Positions 18,667-29,501 of a stretch of DNA of 64,000 nt are shown in pieces. The translations under genes and the position numbers were made by a program. The number at the start of each line of letters is the position of its first letter. Within the stretch, counting starts at the first letter, position 1. Source of the stretch: Massilia sp. KIM (lineage in GTDB: Bacteria > Pseudomonadota > Gammaproteobacteria > Burkholderiales > Burkholderiaceae_D); the NCBI RefSeq assembly GCF_002007115.1, contig NZ_MVAD01000001.1, positions 3,310,391 through 3,374,390 of the forward strand, read 5' to 3'. The notes beneath the pieces were generated by a model that ran no database searches, was not told where the DNA came from, and saw only the letters and a list, made by a program, of their open reading frames with translations.

Positions 18667-19635
18667 TCAGGCGGACGTCCTGGCCCGGCGCCGCCCCGCT
18701 TTCGCCAGCGCCGCCAGTTCCTGGGGCGGCAGCTGGAAATCCGGCCCGTCGCGCAGGCTGGAAACCGCGAAGTCGATGAAGCGGCGCACCCGGGCCGGCA
18801 TGTCGCTGCGCTGGGCGTAGAACAGGTAAAGGCCCATGCGCTCGCTGGTGTGCTCCACCAGCAGCGGCACCAGTTCTCCCGAACGCAGGTGGGGCGTGGC
18901 GTTGATGCTGTCGATCTGGCCGATGCCCATGCCGTTCAGCACCGCCCCCATCTCGGCTTCGGGATCGCTGCAGCACACCAGGTACTGCATGTTCTGGTAG
19001 ACGGTCTCGCTGCCGTCCTGGAATTCCCAGGGCATGGGGCGCGCGGCGCCGGGCTGGCGGTAGCCCACGCAGCGGTGGGCGGCAAGTTCGGCGCGCGAGG
19101 CCGGGGCGCCGTGGCGCGCCAGGTAGTCGGGCGTGGCGCACAGCACCAGCTGGATCGGGAACAGGCGCCGCGACACCACCTGGGCGGTCGGCGCGTTGCC
19201 GGCCTTGAAGCCCAGGTCGATGCGCTCGCCCACGGTGTCGGTGGGCCGGTCTTCCAGCACCAGGTCGAAGCTGACGCCCGGATGCAGGCGGCTGAACTGG
19301 GCCAGCAACGGCAACAGGACCTTGCGCCCCACCGCGCCGCCGGCGCTGATGCGCACCAGTCCCTCGTCCTCGCGCGCCGCGTTCTTCACGCGATTGAGCG
19401 CGCTGGTGAACCCTTCCATGCTGTCCTTCACCGATTCCAGCAGGCGCTGGCCCTCCTCGGTCAGGCTGCTGCGGCGCGTCGTGCGGTGGAACAGGCGCAC
19501 GCCGAGGTACTGCTCCAGCTGGCGCACGGCCTTGCTGACCGCCTGCGGCGTGGTGCCCTGGACCTGGGCGGCCCGGTTGAAGCTGCCCAGTTCGGCGGCA
19601 CGGATGAAGGTGGAGATGGCGCGCAGTTCGTCCAT
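18667..19635 (-). CDS. LysR-family transcriptional regulator
   Basis: 322 residues. The N-terminal winged helix shows the LysR pattern (DELRAISTFIRAAELGSFNRAAQ, then SKAVRQLEQYLGVRLFHRTTR), followed by a periplasmic-binding-like effector domain. It belongs to the CrgA/AaeR-like group that often controls dehydrogenases or efflux. No good Shine-Dalgarno is seen; TATACT lies about 8-13 bases before the ATG, so the transcript may be nearly leaderless. It is downstream of gshA on the same strand and convergent with the SDR gene. Target genes unknown. Confidence 0.88.
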   Translation of the reverse strand: MDELRAISTFIRAAELGSFNRAAQVQGTTPQAVSKAVRQLEQYLGVRLFHRTTRRSSLTEEGQRLLESVKDSMEGFTSALNRVKNAAREDEGLVRISAGGAVGRKVLLPLLAQFSRLHPGVSFDLVLEDRPTDTVGERIDLGFKAGNAPTAQVVSRRLFPIQLVLCATPDYLARHGAPASRAELAAHRCVGYRQPGAARPMPWEFQDGSETVYQNMQYLVCCSDPEAEMGAVLNGMGIGQIDSINATPHLRSGELVPLLVEHTSERMGLYLFYAQRSDMPARVRRFIDFAVSSLRDGPDFQLPPQELAALAKAGRRRARTSA

Positions 19636-19666
19636 GCGCCCGAGTATAGCCGAGCCGCCGGAAGCG

Positions 19667-20968
19667 TCAGTACACTTCCGGGTTCGGATCGGTGCGTTCG
19701 AGCTCGAGCGAGGCCGCCAGCAGGCCCAGGCGCGCCACCACGCCGTAGACGTAGAAGCGGTTCGGCGCCGCCGTGCCCGGCTTGGCCTTGAGGTCGGGCA
19801 CCGCGTGCTGCTGGGCGAAGGCCAGCGGCACGTACTGGGAGCCGGGGGCGTTCAGGTTCTGGTCGACGCCGCGCTCGGCGTGCACGCGGTAGAAGCCGCC
19901 CACCACGTAGCGGTCGATCATGTAGACCACCGGCTCGGCCACCGCGTCGTTGATGCTCTCGAAGGTCGGCACGCCTTCCTGGATGATCAGGTCGGTGACC
20001 GCCACGCCGTCCTTGATGACCGACATCTTGCTGCGCTGGGCCGGGGTCAGGTCGCGCACCTCGCTGGCGTCCTTCACGGTCAGGATGCCCATGCCGTAGG
20101 TGCCGGCGTCGGGCTTCAGGATCACGAAGGGCTTCTGCTCCTTCATGCCGTATTCCTTGTACTTCTTCTTGATCTTCGAGAGCAGCATCGAGACGTTGTC
20201 GGCCAGGCACTCGGTGCCGACGTTCTCCTGCAGGTCGACCTCGCCGCACTTGGCGTGCAGCGGGTTCACCATCCAGGGGTCGATGTCGATCAGCTTGCCG
20301 AACTTCTTGGCCACCTCGTCGAAGGCCTTGAAGTGGTTGCTCTTGCGGCGCAGCGCCCAGCCGGCGTGCAAGGGCGGCAGCAGCGACTGTTCGTGCAGGT
20401 TTTCCAGTATCGAAGGAATGCCGGCCGACAGGTCGTTGTTGAGCAGGATGGTGCAGGGATCGAAGTCGGCCAGGCCGACGCGGCGGCCATTGGGCGAGCG
20501 CACCAGGGGCTCGATCACCAGCATGTTCCCGTCCGGCAGGGCCAGCGGAGTGGGCTCGGTGACCTCGGGCGACAGCGATCCGAAGCGCACGTGCAGGCCG
20601 GTCTGGCGGAAGATCTGCATCAGGCGCGCCACGTTCTGCAGGTACATCGGGTTGCGCGTATTCGTCTCGGGAATGAGCAGCAGGTTGCGCGCGTCCGGAC
20701 AGTACTTGTCGATCGCGGCCATCGCCGCCTGCACCGTCAGCGGCAGCATTTCCGTTGCCAGGTTATTGAACCCGCCCGGGAACAGGTTGGTGTCCACCGG
20801 CGCCAGCTTGTAGCCCGCATTGCGCAGGTCGACCGAGCAGTAGAACGGCGGCGTATGCTCCTGCCACTCGAGGCGGAACCAGCGCTCGATGGCGGGCGTG
20901 GCCTCAAGAATCTTCTTCTCCAGATCGAGCAATGGGCCGGTCAGGGCGGTGACGAGGTGCGGAACCAT
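19667..20968 (-). CDS. gshA: Glutamate-cysteine ligase, proteobacterial GshA type
   Basis: 433 residues from the ATG at 20968, preceded by AAGGA at a spacing of 6. It matches the compact betaproteobacterial GshA family (PF08886-like), not the E. coli-type GshA: characteristic blocks are VDLRNAGYKLAPVDTNLFPGGFNN, FVILKPDAGTYGMGI and VVYMIDRYVVGGFYRVH. It makes gamma-glutamylcysteine, the first step of glutathione synthesis, completed by gshB at 8430-9407. The gene follows amtB on the same strand but is separated by an intrinsic terminator, so it is likely transcribed independently from the region 20969-21086. Confidence 0.94.
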   Translation of the reverse strand: MVPHLVTALTGPLLDLEKKILEATPAIERWFRLEWQEHTPPFYCSVDLRNAGYKLAPVDTNLFPGGFNNLATEMLPLTVQAAMAAIDKYCPDARNLLLIPETNTRNPMYLQNVARLMQIFRQTGLHVRFGSLSPEVTEPTPLALPDGNMLVIEPLVRSPNGRRVGLADFDPCTILLNNDLSAGIPSILENLHEQSLLPPLHAGWALRRKSNHFKAFDEVAKKFGKLIDIDPWMVNPLHAKCGEVDLQENVGTECLADNVSMLLSKIKKKYKEYGMKEQKPFVILKPDAGTYGMGILTVKDASEVRDLTPAQRSKMSVIKDGVAVTDLIIQEGVPTFESINDAVAEPVVYMIDRYVVGGFYRVHAERGVDQNLNAPGSQYVPLAFAQQHAVPDLKAKPGTAAPNRFYVYGVVARLGLLAASLELERTDPNPEVY

Positions 20969-21086
20969 GAAAGTCCTTACTGTGCGCTGCTTGTTGAATT
21001 GTCGGAACCATGATGTGGGGGCGATCCGACAGTTTAAAAGGGCCCTACCCGACAGGACAGCAGGCACATTGTCAACAATGCAATGC

Positions 21087-21111
21087 AAAAAGGCGCCCGC
21101 AGGCGCCTTTT
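21087..21111 (-). terminator. Intrinsic terminator downstream of amtB
   Basis: AAAAGGCGCC and GGCGCCTTTT form a 10-bp stem around a 4-base loop (CGCA, 21098-21101). Read on the minus strand it is followed by TTTTT, a good U-tract, and lies about 20 bases after the amtB stop codon. Confidence 0.85.
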
Positions 21112-21131
21112 CTCACTACCGCCTTGCGGTA

Positions 21132-22532
21132 TCAGGAATGGTACGCCGTTTCCCCGTGGCTGGTAATGTCCAGACCTTCGCGCTCCTGGTCTTCCGGCAC
21201 GCGCAGGCCGATCACGACATCGACCAGTTTGTAGGCAATAAACGACACCACCGCCGACCACACGATCGTGATGCCCACGGCCTGGGCTTGCACCCACACC
21301 TGGTTGGCGATCGAGAAATCGGGCGACGCCTTATTGGCGACATAGTCCCAGATGCCCTGGCCACCCAGTTGCGGCGCGGCGAACACGCCGGTCAGCAGTG
21401 CGCCCAGGATGCCGCCCACGCCGTGCACGCCGAACACGTCCAGCGAGTCGTCGGCGCCGAGCAGGCGCTTCAGGCCCGTCACACCCCACAGGCAGATGAT
21501 ACCAGCCAGCAAGCCGATGACCAAGGCGCCCATCGGGCCGACGAAGCCGCAGGCCGGGGTGATCGCCACCAGGCCCGACACCGCGCCCGAGGCCGCGCCC
21601 AGCATCGAGGGACGCTTCTTGAAGATCCATTCGCCCAGCATCCAGGACACGGCGGCGGCGGCGGTCGCCAGCAGCGTATTGACGAAGGCCAGGGCGGCGA
21701 TGTCGCCCGCTTCCAGGGCCGAGCCGGCGTTGAAGCCGAACCAGCCCACCCACAGCAGCGAGGCGCCGATCATGGTCAGCACCAGCGAGTGCGGGGCCAT
21801 CGATTCGCGGCCGTAGCCGATGCGCTTGCCGATCACGTAGGCGCCGACCAGGCCGGCCACGGCGGCGTTGATGTGAACCACGGTGCCGCCCGCGAAGTCG
21901 AGCGCGCCCTTCTGCCACAGGAAGCCGGCGTTGCTGGTGACGGTCGCCAGGGTGGTGGCGTCGGTGATCGCGTCCGGACCGGCCCAGAACCAGACCATGT
22001 GGGCCACCGGCAGGTAGCCGAAGGTGAACCACAGCACCACGAACAGCAGCACCGCCGAGAAGCGGGCGCGCTCGGCGAAGGCGCCGACGATCAGGGCGCA
22101 GGTGATCGCCGCGAAGGTGCCCTGGAAGGCGACGAAGATGAACTCGGGGATCATCGTCTCCTTGCTGAAGGTGGCGGCCTGGCTGAAGGTGCCGGCGGCG
22201 GCGTCATAGATGCCGTTCAGCAGCACGCGGTCGAAGCCGCCGATGAAGGCGCTGCCCTGGGTGAAGGCCAGCGAGTAGCCGTACAGGCACCACAGCACGA
22301 TGATCACGGAGAACACCATGAACACCTGCATCAGGATCGACAGCATGTTCTTGGCGCGCACCAGGCCGCCGTAGAACAGGGCCAGGCCCGGGATCGACAT
22401 CATGATCACCAGCAGGGTGGCGACGAACATCCAGGCGGTGTCGCCCTTGTTGATGGAGGGCGCCGCCCAGGCGGGCACGGCGGCGCCGAGGCTGAGCGCG
22501 GCGCCCAGGATGGTGGCTAGGATTCGCTTCAT
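21132..22532 (-). CDS. amtB: Ammonium transporter Amt/AmtB
   Basis: 466 residues: an N-terminal signal peptide (to about residue 24, ending PAWA) followed by 11 membrane segments. Typical Amt blocks are visible: ALFYGGLVRAKNMLSILMQ, DFAGGTVVHINAAVAGLVGAYVIG (first pore histidine), and DVFGVHGVGGILGALLTGVF (second pore histidine). It conducts ammonium or ammonia across the inner membrane and is gated by GlnK, encoded 12 bases upstream. It is the last gene of porin-glnK-amtB, driven by the sigma-54 promoter at 23727-23742 and ended by the terminator at 21087-21111. Confidence 0.96.
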   Translation of the reverse strand: MKRILATILGAALSLGAAVPAWAAPSINKGDTAWMFVATLLVIMMSIPGLALFYGGLVRAKNMLSILMQVFMVFSVIIVLWCLYGYSLAFTQGSAFIGGFDRVLLNGIYDAAAGTFSQAATFSKETMIPEFIFVAFQGTFAAITCALIVGAFAERARFSAVLLFVVLWFTFGYLPVAHMVWFWAGPDAITDATTLATVTSNAGFLWQKGALDFAGGTVVHINAAVAGLVGAYVIGKRIGYGRESMAPHSLVLTMIGASLLWVGWFGFNAGSALEAGDIAALAFVNTLLATAAAAVSWMLGEWIFKKRPSMLGAASGAVSGLVAITPACGFVGPMGALVIGLLAGIICLWGVTGLKRLLGADDSLDVFGVHGVGGILGALLTGVFAAPQLGGQGIWDYVANKASPDFSIANQVWVQAQAVGITIVWSAVVSFIAYKLVDVVIGLRVPEDQEREGLDITSHGETAYHS

Positions 22533-22544
22533 TGATGTCCCCTC

Positions 22545-23640
<1,096 letters not shown>

Positions 23641-23726
23641 GACAAACCCCCTCGTGTTGAACGGTTGCTGCCGTTGCGGTTTACAATCCTGTTATTGCTT
23701 GCTTTGTTTGCATCCACCTTTTGTTT

Positions 23727-23742
23727 AGCAGGATGCGTGCCA
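23727..23742 (-). promoter_or_regulatory. Sigma-54 (RpoN) promoter for porin-glnK-amtB
   Basis: On the minus strand the sequence TGGCACGCATCCTGCT matches the -24/-12 consensus TGGCACG-N4-TTGCW at all but one position, with the invariant GG and GC 10 bases apart. It lies about 86 bases upstream of the porin start codon. Confidence 0.85.
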
Positions 23743-23874
23743 GCCCGTAATCAGCGTGATACGGCAGGAAACAGGCTTGTTTTTTCAGCTAGTCGCCCCA
23801 CATCGGGGCTAGATGCACGACATCGTTCGCCCGGCGCGCAGGAATGCCGGACGGGCGCACCAAATGAGGCTGGA

Positions 23875-23893
23875 GCGCACCGTAATGGTGCGC
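23875..23893 (-). promoter_or_regulatory. NtrC-type enhancer site
   Basis: The palindrome GCGCACC-GTAAT-GGTGCGC fits the NtrC consensus GCACC-N5-GGTGC exactly. It lies about 133 bases upstream of the sigma-54 promoter, a normal enhancer distance. A partial second copy (GCGCACC then AAATG) starts near 23855. The site also lies about 30 bases before the ubiK start codon, in its leader or promoter. Confidence 0.75.
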
Positions 23894-23924
23894 GCCGGCC
23901 GCCAGACGCGAGGACAACCAGGAT

Positions 23925-24242
23925 ATGAATACTTTCTTCAACGACTTGCAGGGCAAGATCAACCAGGCGCTCGAAAGCGGACCCGCCAAGGACATCGAGC
24001 GCAACGTCAAGGCGGTGATGACCCAGGGCTTCGCCAAGCTCGACCTCGTTACCCGTGAGGAATTCGATATCCAGGCCCAGGTGCTGGCCAAGACCCGCGC
24101 CAAGCTCGACGCGCTCGAACTGCGGGTGGCCGAGCTCGAAGCCCGCCTCGCGACCCACTCCGGCGCCGCAAGCGCTGCCGCCGGCGCCGCCGCCACCGAG
24201 ACGCCGCACATCATCACGCCGCCCAACCTCGACAAACCGTAA
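23925..24242 (+). CDS. ubiK: Ubiquinone biosynthesis accessory factor UbiK
   Basis: 105 residues. The N-terminal part ([29 protein letters not shown]) and the coiled-coil [31 protein letters not shown] are the UbiK/YqiC (BMFP) pattern; the tail is Ala-rich. UbiK assists the UbiJ-Ubi complex in late aerobic ubiquinone synthesis at the membrane. GAGGAC lies about 9 bases before the ATG. In related genomes comM (yifB) is commonly close to this gene; here comM is about 11 kb away and interrupted. Confidence 0.9.
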   Translation: MNTFFNDLQGKINQALESGPAKDIERNVKAVMTQGFAKLDLVTREEFDIQAQVLAKTRAKLDALELRVAELEARLATHSGAASAAAGAAATETPHIITPPNLDKP

Positions 24243-24273
24243 GCGGCCCTGCGGCATTCATGCAGGAGCCGCC

Positions 24274-26769
24274 ATGAATGCAAGTGACAAGCTGATCGAC
24301 AGCACCTTGGCGCCGCAGGAAGTCTCGCTCGACGTGCTGCGCGAGAAATACGCCAAGGGCGAGGAACGCGAGATCGCCGACGTGCGCGCCCGCGTCGCCC
24401 GCGCCCTGGCCCGGCTGGAGCCGGAACCCCGGCGCGCCGAGCTCGAGGCGCGCTTCCTGTGGGCCCAGGAGCAGGGCTTCGTGCCCGCCGGCCGCATCAA
24501 TTCGGCCGCCGGCCTGGGCCTGCGGGCCACCCTCATCAACTGCTTCGTGCAGCCGGTCGGCGACGCCATCTCCGGCCACGACGGCCAGCTGCCCGGCATC
24601 TACACCGCCCTGCTCGAAGCCGCCGAGACCATGCGCCGCGGAGGCGGCGTGGGCTACGACTTCAGCGCCATCCGCCCCCTGGGCAGCAAGGTCCACGGCA
24701 CCGCCTCGCGCGCCTCCGGGCCGGTCTCCTACATGGAAGTGTTCGACGCCTCCTGCCGCACGGTCGAATCGGCCGGCGCCCGGCGCGGCGCCCAGATGGG
24801 CGTGCTGCGCGTCGACCACCCCGACATCGAGCGCTTCATCGCCGCCAAGGACGGCGGCGCCCTCACCAACTTCAACATCTCGGTCGGCGTCACCGACGCC
24901 TTCATGCGCGCGGTCGAGGACGACGCCGCTTTCGCCCTGGTGCACCGCGCCGAGCCGGGAGACGAAGACCAGGCCACCGGCGCCTTCCGGCGCGAGGACG
25001 GGCTATGGGTCTACCGCGAAGCGAGGGCGCGCGAACTCTGGGAGCGCATCATGCTCTCGACCTACGACCACGCCGAGCCGGGCGTGCTCTTCGTCGACCG
25101 CATGAACCGCGAAAACAATCTCTGGTACTGCGAAGAGCTGCGCGCCACCAATCCCTGCGGCGAGCAGCCCCTGCCCGCCTACGGCTGCTGCGATCTCGGC
25201 TCGCTCAACCTGACCGCCTTCGTCCAGCAGCCCTTCAGCGCCGGCGCCGCCTTCGACTTCGCGCGCATGCGCGAGGTGGCGGCGGTGGCGGTGCGCATGC
25301 TCGACCTGGTGCTGGACGCCACCGAGTGGCCCCTGCCCCAGCAGGCGGCGGAGTCGCGCGCCAAGCGCCGCGTCGGCCTGGGCTTCCTGGGCCTGGGCAG
25401 CGCCCTGGTGATGCTGGGCCTGCGCTACGACGCCGAGGAAGGCCGGGCGCTGGCCGCGCGCATCGCCGAGGAGCTGCGCGACGCCGCCTATGCAGCCTCC
25501 GTCGAGCTGGCGCGCGAGAAGGGGACCTTCCCGCTGTTCGACGCCGAGCGCTACCTGCAGGGCCAGTTCGTGCAGCGCCTGCCGCACGAGCTGCGCGAAG
25601 CGATCCGCGCGCACGGCATCCGCAATTCTCACCTGCTGTCGATCGCGCCCACCGGCACCATCTCGCTGGCCTTCGCCGACAATGCCTCGAACGGCATCGA
25701 GCCACCCTATTCCTGGACCTACCAGCGCAGGAAGCGCACCGCCGACGGCGGCAGCCGCAGCTACGAGGTGGCCGACCACGCCTGGCGCCTGTACCGGCAA
25801 CTGGGCCACGACATCGAGCGCGAAGGCCTGCCGCCGCAGTTCGTCACCGCCCTCGAGATGCGCGCCGGCGACCACCTGCGCATGGTGCAGGCGGTCCAGC
25901 CCTTCATCGACACCGCGATCTCCAAGACCGTCAACGTCCCCGAGGACTATCCCTACGAGGACTTCCGCGATCTCTATCTCGAAGCCTGGCGCGCCGGGCT
26001 CAAGGGACTGGCCACCTACCGGCCCAATTCCGTGCTGGGCAGCGTGCTCTCGGCCGGCCCTGCGGCGGCGTCAGCGCCGCAGGCCTCCGCCCCGGCGGGC
26101 GCGCCGGACGACGACCCGCTGGTCAAGCGCTTCGAGCACCGCCCGCTGGGCGAACTGGAATCGGTGACCTCCAAGATCGAGTACTCGACCCAGGAAGGGC
26201 GCAAGAGCGCCTACCTGACGGTGAGCTTCATCCGCGCCGAGGGCCGCTGGCAGGGCCGGCAGGTAGAGATCGAGCGACCCTTCGAGTTCTTCATGCCGGG
26301 CAACCAGCGCACCGGCGGCCACCAGTGGATCACCGCCTCGATGCGTCTGCTGTCGATGGTGGCGCGGGCAGGCGGCCCGATCGCCAAGGCCCTGGCCGAC
26401 ATGCGCGAGGTGGTGTGGGAAAAGGGCCCGGTGCGCTGCGGCTTCCTGACCCGCGAGGACGGCGTCCAGGTGCCGGTCTACCACGATTCGGAAGTGGCGG
26501 CGATCGCCTTCATGCTGCAGCGGCTGCTGATCCGGCGCGGCTTCCTGGACGCCATGGGCAACCAGGTGCCGGTGGACGAACTGGCGCGCCGCCTCGAAGC
26601 GCGCGAAGGCGCCGCCCCGCCCCCGGCGCAGCCGCAGCCGCCGACGCCCAGCGGCGCGCTGCCGGCGGTGAGCGGCGCCAAATGCCCCGAATGCGGCGCG
26701 CGCGCCCTGCGCAAGGTCGACGGCTGCACCCGCTGCGACGAGTGCCATTACGTGGGCGAGTGCGGCTGA
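24274..26769 (+). CDS. nrdJ: Adenosylcobalamin-dependent ribonucleotide reductase (class II)
   Basis: 831 residues from the ATG at 24274 with AGGAG 5 bases upstream. Landmarks: RINSAAG and [10 protein letters not shown] (substrate site), [11 protein letters not shown], the catalytic block [21 protein letters not shown], and [26 protein letters not shown]. The C-terminus ends in two cysteine pairs (CPECG and [14 protein letters not shown]), the thiol shuttle tail. It makes deoxyribonucleotides using coenzyme B12, independently of oxygen. No NrdR box or cobalamin riboswitch is visible in the 31-base gap after ubiK. Confidence 0.94.
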   Translation: MNASDKLIDSTLAPQEVSLDVLREKYAKGEEREIADVRARVARALARLEPEPRRAELEARFLWAQEQGFVPAGRINSAAGLGLRATLINCFVQPVGDAISGHDGQLPGIYTALLEAAETMRRGGGVGYDFSAIRPLGSKVHGTASRASGPVSYMEVFDASCRTVESAGARRGAQMGVLRVDHPDIERFIAAKDGGALTNFNISVGVTDAFMRAVEDDAAFALVHRAEPGDEDQATGAFRREDGLWVYREARARELWERIMLSTYDHAEPGVLFVDRMNRENNLWYCEELRATNPCGEQPLPAYGCCDLGSLNLTAFVQQPFSAGAAFDFARMREVAAVAVRMLDLVLDATEWPLPQQAAESRAKRRVGLGFLGLGSALVMLGLRYDAEEGRALAARIAEELRDAAYAASVELAREKGTFPLFDAERYLQGQFVQRLPHELREAIRAHGIRNSHLLSIAPTGTISLAFADNASNGIEPPYSWTYQRRKRTADGGSRSYEVADHAWRLYRQLGHDIEREGLPPQFVTALEMRAGDHLRMVQAVQPFIDTAISKTVNVPEDYPYEDFRDLYLEAWRAGLKGLATYRPNSVLGSVLSAGPAAASAPQASAPAGAPDDDPLVKRFEHRPLGELESVTSKIEYSTQEGRKSAYLTVSFIRAEGRWQGRQVEIERPFEFFMPGNQRTGGHQWITASMRLLSMVARAGGPIAKALADMREVVWEKGPVRCGFLTREDGVQVPVYHDSEVAAIAFMLQRLLIRRGFLDAMGNQVPVDELARRLEAREGAAPPPAQPQPPTPSGALPAVSGAKCPECGARALRKVDGCTRCDECHYVGECG

Positions 26770-26832
26770 ACGGCCTGTCGGGCCGGCCCGGTCTCGGGCA
26801 TACTGCCGGGATCGCACCGAGTCCCGACGCAT

Positions 26833-27210
26833 ATGGATTACTACGCCCTCAAGCATGTTCACATGAGCTTTGCCTTCCTCAGCGGCGCCCTGTTCCTGGG
26901 GCGCGGTCTGTGGACGCTCGCCGGTGCGGCGCCGCCGCAGCGGCGCTGGGCGAGGATCGCCCCGCACCTGATCGACACCCTGCTGCTGGCCAGCGCCATC
27001 GGCCTGGCGGTGTGGAGCAGCCAGTATCCCTTCGCGGCGCCCTGGCTGACGGCCAAGGTGCTGGCCCTGGCGGCCTACATCTTGCTCGGTTCAGTCGCGC
27101 TCAAGCGCGGCCGCAGCGCGCGCACCCGCGCCCTGGCCTTCGTCGCGGCCCTGGCCTGCTTCGGCTATATCGTGGCGGTCGCGCTGGCCAAGCATCCGCT
27201 GCCCTTCTAG
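26833..27210 (+). CDS. SirB2-like membrane protein
   Basis: 125 residues with four hydrophobic segments and the SirB2 pattern: YYALKHVHMSFAFLSGALFLGRGLW, then a basic loop, PHLIDTLLLASAIGLAV, LTAKVLALAAYILLGSVALKRG and a last helix. Inner-membrane protein of unknown function, often near respiratory or invasion genes. Its last 120 bases overlap, on the opposite strand, the 3' end of the acyltransferase gene. Confidence 0.85.
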   Translation: MDYYALKHVHMSFAFLSGALFLGRGLWTLAGAAPPQRRWARIAPHLIDTLLLASAIGLAVWSSQYPFAAPWLTAKVLALAAYILLGSVALKRGRSARTRALAFVAALACFGYIVAVALAKHPLPF

Positions 27211-28317
27211 GCGCTCGCGCAGGCCCAGGCCGGGGCGCTCGACCGCGAAGTGGAGCAGCGCCGCCACGGCCAGCGCGGCCGCCGCGTGCGCGGCCACCGC
27301 CAGCGGCGCCGATTGCGCCAGCCAGTCTCCTAGTTGCCCGTCCACCAGGTGGAACACTGCCTTGTGGGTCAGGTAGAGGCTGAACGCGAGCGTGGCCACG
27401 GTGCGCGCGCCGGGCAGCGCGACGCGGCCCGGCAGCGTGCGCGGGCTCGCCATGCCGACCAGCACGCCGGCGAAGCCCAGCGCCAGCAGCGGAAAGCCGA
27501 GCACGGCGCCGGCTGCGCCGACCTGGACGCCGTCGTACAGGCGCGCAGCCAGCGCCACCAGCGCCAGTCCGCCGGCCAGGAAGGGCCAGCCGCGCGCCGT
27601 CATCCACGCCCAGCAGCGCGGCCGGAACACGCGCAGCGCGCCCAGCACGGCGCCCGCCAGCAGGCCGTCCAGGCGCGCCCAGGTCGGGTTGTAGATGTGT
27701 TCGACATAGCGCAGCAGGAAGGCGCCCGGGCCCGCGCTCACGGCGGCATACGGCGCGACCTCGGTTTGCCAGGCCCAGGCCCGCAGCAGGATCCCGCCCA
27801 GCAGCACGGCCAGCGCGAACAGCGCGGTCTTGCGCAGGCTGGGGCGGCGCGCCAGCAGGCCGGCGGCCAGCGGCAGCAAGAGGTAGAAATGCTCTTCCAC
27901 GCACAGCGACCAGGCATGCGAGAAGGCGCGGTAATGCAGGTAGTCGGGGAAGATGTTGGCCGTGAAGCTCAGGAATTGCCAGGCCGGCGCCAGGCCCGGG
28001 CTCTCGCGCCAGGCGGGAAAGCACAGGTAGAGCGCGAGCACGGCCAGGTAGGCCGGCAGCACGCGCAGGGCGCGCCGCAGCAGGTACCGGCGCCAGCGCG
28101 GTCCGCCGGGGTCCTGCAGCGCGGCGCACACCTGGCCGCCGATCAGGAAGCCGCTCAGCACGAAGAACAGGTCCACGCCCATCCATCCGGATTCCGCGAG
28201 CGCGGGCAGGCCCGCCACGCTGCTGCTCAGGTGGTAGGCCATCACCCAGACGATGGCCAGGGCGCGCAAGAGGTCGAGGCCGGGAAGGCGCTGGTGGATC
28301 ATGCGGGGTGCGTGCAT
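27091..28317 (-). CDS. Membrane acyltransferase (acyltransferase 3 / OafA-like)
   Basis: 408 residues. The N-terminus RLPGLDLLRALAIVWVMAYH holds the conserved arginine and histidine of the acyltransferase-3 family, followed by LFFVLSGFLIG and SHAWSLCVEEHFYLLLPL; about ten membrane segments follow. Such enzymes move acetyl or other acyl groups onto cell-surface glycans or lipids. The last 38 residues (after RLEGQ) are encoded antisense to the SirB2 gene and look unlike the family, so the native C-terminus may have been lengthened by loss of an earlier stop. The acceptor is unknown. Confidence 0.88.
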   Translation of the reverse strand: MHAPRMIHQRLPGLDLLRALAIVWVMAYHLSSSVAGLPALAESGWMGVDLFFVLSGFLIGGQVCAALQDPGGPRWRRYLLRRALRVLPAYLAVLALYLCFPAWRESPGLAPAWQFLSFTANIFPDYLHYRAFSHAWSLCVEEHFYLLLPLAAGLLARRPSLRKTALFALAVLLGGILLRAWAWQTEVAPYAAVSAGPGAFLLRYVEHIYNPTWARLDGLLAGAVLGALRVFRPRCWAWMTARGWPFLAGGLALVALAARLYDGVQVGAAGAVLGFPLLALGFAGVLVGMASPRTLPGRVALPGARTVATLAFSLYLTHKAVFHLVDGQLGDWLAQSAPLAVAAHAAAALAVAALLHFAVERPGLGLRERLEGQRMLGQRDRHDIAEAGQGRDEGQGAGARAAAALERD

Positions 28318-28330
28318 GATGCGCGCGAGC

Positions 28331-29350
28331 TCAGCGGCCCTGCAACTGAGCGAGGCGCTGTGCGATCAGCTCCTGCTCGCGGCGCTCGAGCGGCGGCTTG
28401 CCGTTCAGCGCCGCGTGATAGGCGGCGACGGCGCGGCGCGGACTGTTCATGGCCTGGTAGACCTCGCCCAGGGTCTTCTAGACATAGGGCCGCGCGGCGA
28501 TGGCGGCGGCGCGCTCGAGGAAGAGCGCGGCGTCGGCCAGCCGTCCCTGGGCGCGCGCCACCTGGGCCAGGCCATAGTTGCCGGCTTCGCTCGCCGGCAG
28601 GCGCCGCTGCAGTTCGCCGTACAGGCGTGCGCTGTCGGCGTAGCGCTTCACCTCCAGGTGGGCCGCGGCCAGCGCTTCCAGCAGTTGCTGGTGCTGTTCG
28701 CTCACCAGCGGGTAGTCGCGCAGGTCGGCGGCCAGCACGTACTCCTCGGCGTCCTGCGGCCGCTCTTCGCTGTGCGCGCACAGCGCCAGCATCAGGCGCG
28801 TGAGATCGGGATCGGTGCGCCGCACCTCCATCGCCAGCTCGCGCGCCCGCACCGTGCCGGCGCCCAGGAAGAAGGGAGCGCGCAGGTAGAAGCGCAGCAG
28901 CGACATGCGCGCGCGGTAGTTGCCGGGGTCGAGCACGACGGCGCGCTCGAAGGCGTCGCGCATGGCGCGCGTGTTGCCGAGCGAGGTGACCAGCCAGCCG
29001 CTGGCGGTGGCCTCCAGCGCATTGCCGAGCGCCTCGAAGCACAGGCTGCTGTCCGGGTGGGCCTGGACGCAGCGCTCGGCCGCGCTCCTCGCTTCGCCCA
29101 GGCGGCCGGTCTGGCCCTGGGCCAGGATCAGGTCGACCGTGGCGCTGAGCGCCTGCGGATCACGGGGGTCATGGGCGAGGCGCTCGGCGACCAGGCGCGC
29201 GGCCTCGGGATAGCGCTTCTGCTGGACCATCTGCGCGAGCGGATATGCCGGCGCCGCCAGCGACTCGCCCAAGGTCGCGCAGGCGATCAGCGCCGCCGCC
29301 AGCCATGTTGCGGGTCGCGTGCCGATACGCGCCGCTGTTCTTGCCCCCAT
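28331..29350 (-). pseudogene. TPR-repeat secreted protein interrupted by an in-frame amber codon
   Basis: The frame starts at 29350 with a signal peptide (to about residue 33, ending SLAAPA), followed by helical TPR-like repeats (SLCFEALGNALE, YADSARLYGELQRRL, YGLAQVARAQGRLADAALFLERA). A TAG at 28478-28480 stops it after 290 residues in the middle of a repeat. Beyond the stop the same frame continues for 48 more residues (KTLGEVYQAMNSPRRAVAAY... to LQGR) to a TGA at 28331-28333, with the composition of a final TPR unit. The simplest reading is a CAG-to-TAG change. The protein may still be made as a slightly truncated form, or the base may be an assembly error. It probably acts in protein-protein contacts in the periplasm. 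Confidence 0.75.
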
Positions 29351-29473
29351 CCCGCCCTCTCTTGTCGACCGCGGCGGCGTGTTGCGCCTACCCCGATTGC
29401 ATATCGGCTATGCATGTTGAGAAAGAGCAAATCGTCACACGAAAATATCTTGTGGTCAACAATGTGTATATAA

Positions 29474-29501
29474 TTGTAAAAGTTGTCTAAAAGATTATAA
29501 T
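29474..29501 (+). promoter_or_regulatory. Candidate sigma-70 promoter upstream of apt
   Basis: TTGTAA (29474-29479) and a perfect TATAAT (29496-29501) are separated by 16 bases inside an AT-rich island (about 29430-29505) in otherwise very GC-rich DNA. It lies about 160 bases before the apt start. The remaining bases of the 312-bp gap (29351-29662) hold no gene. Confidence 0.55.
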
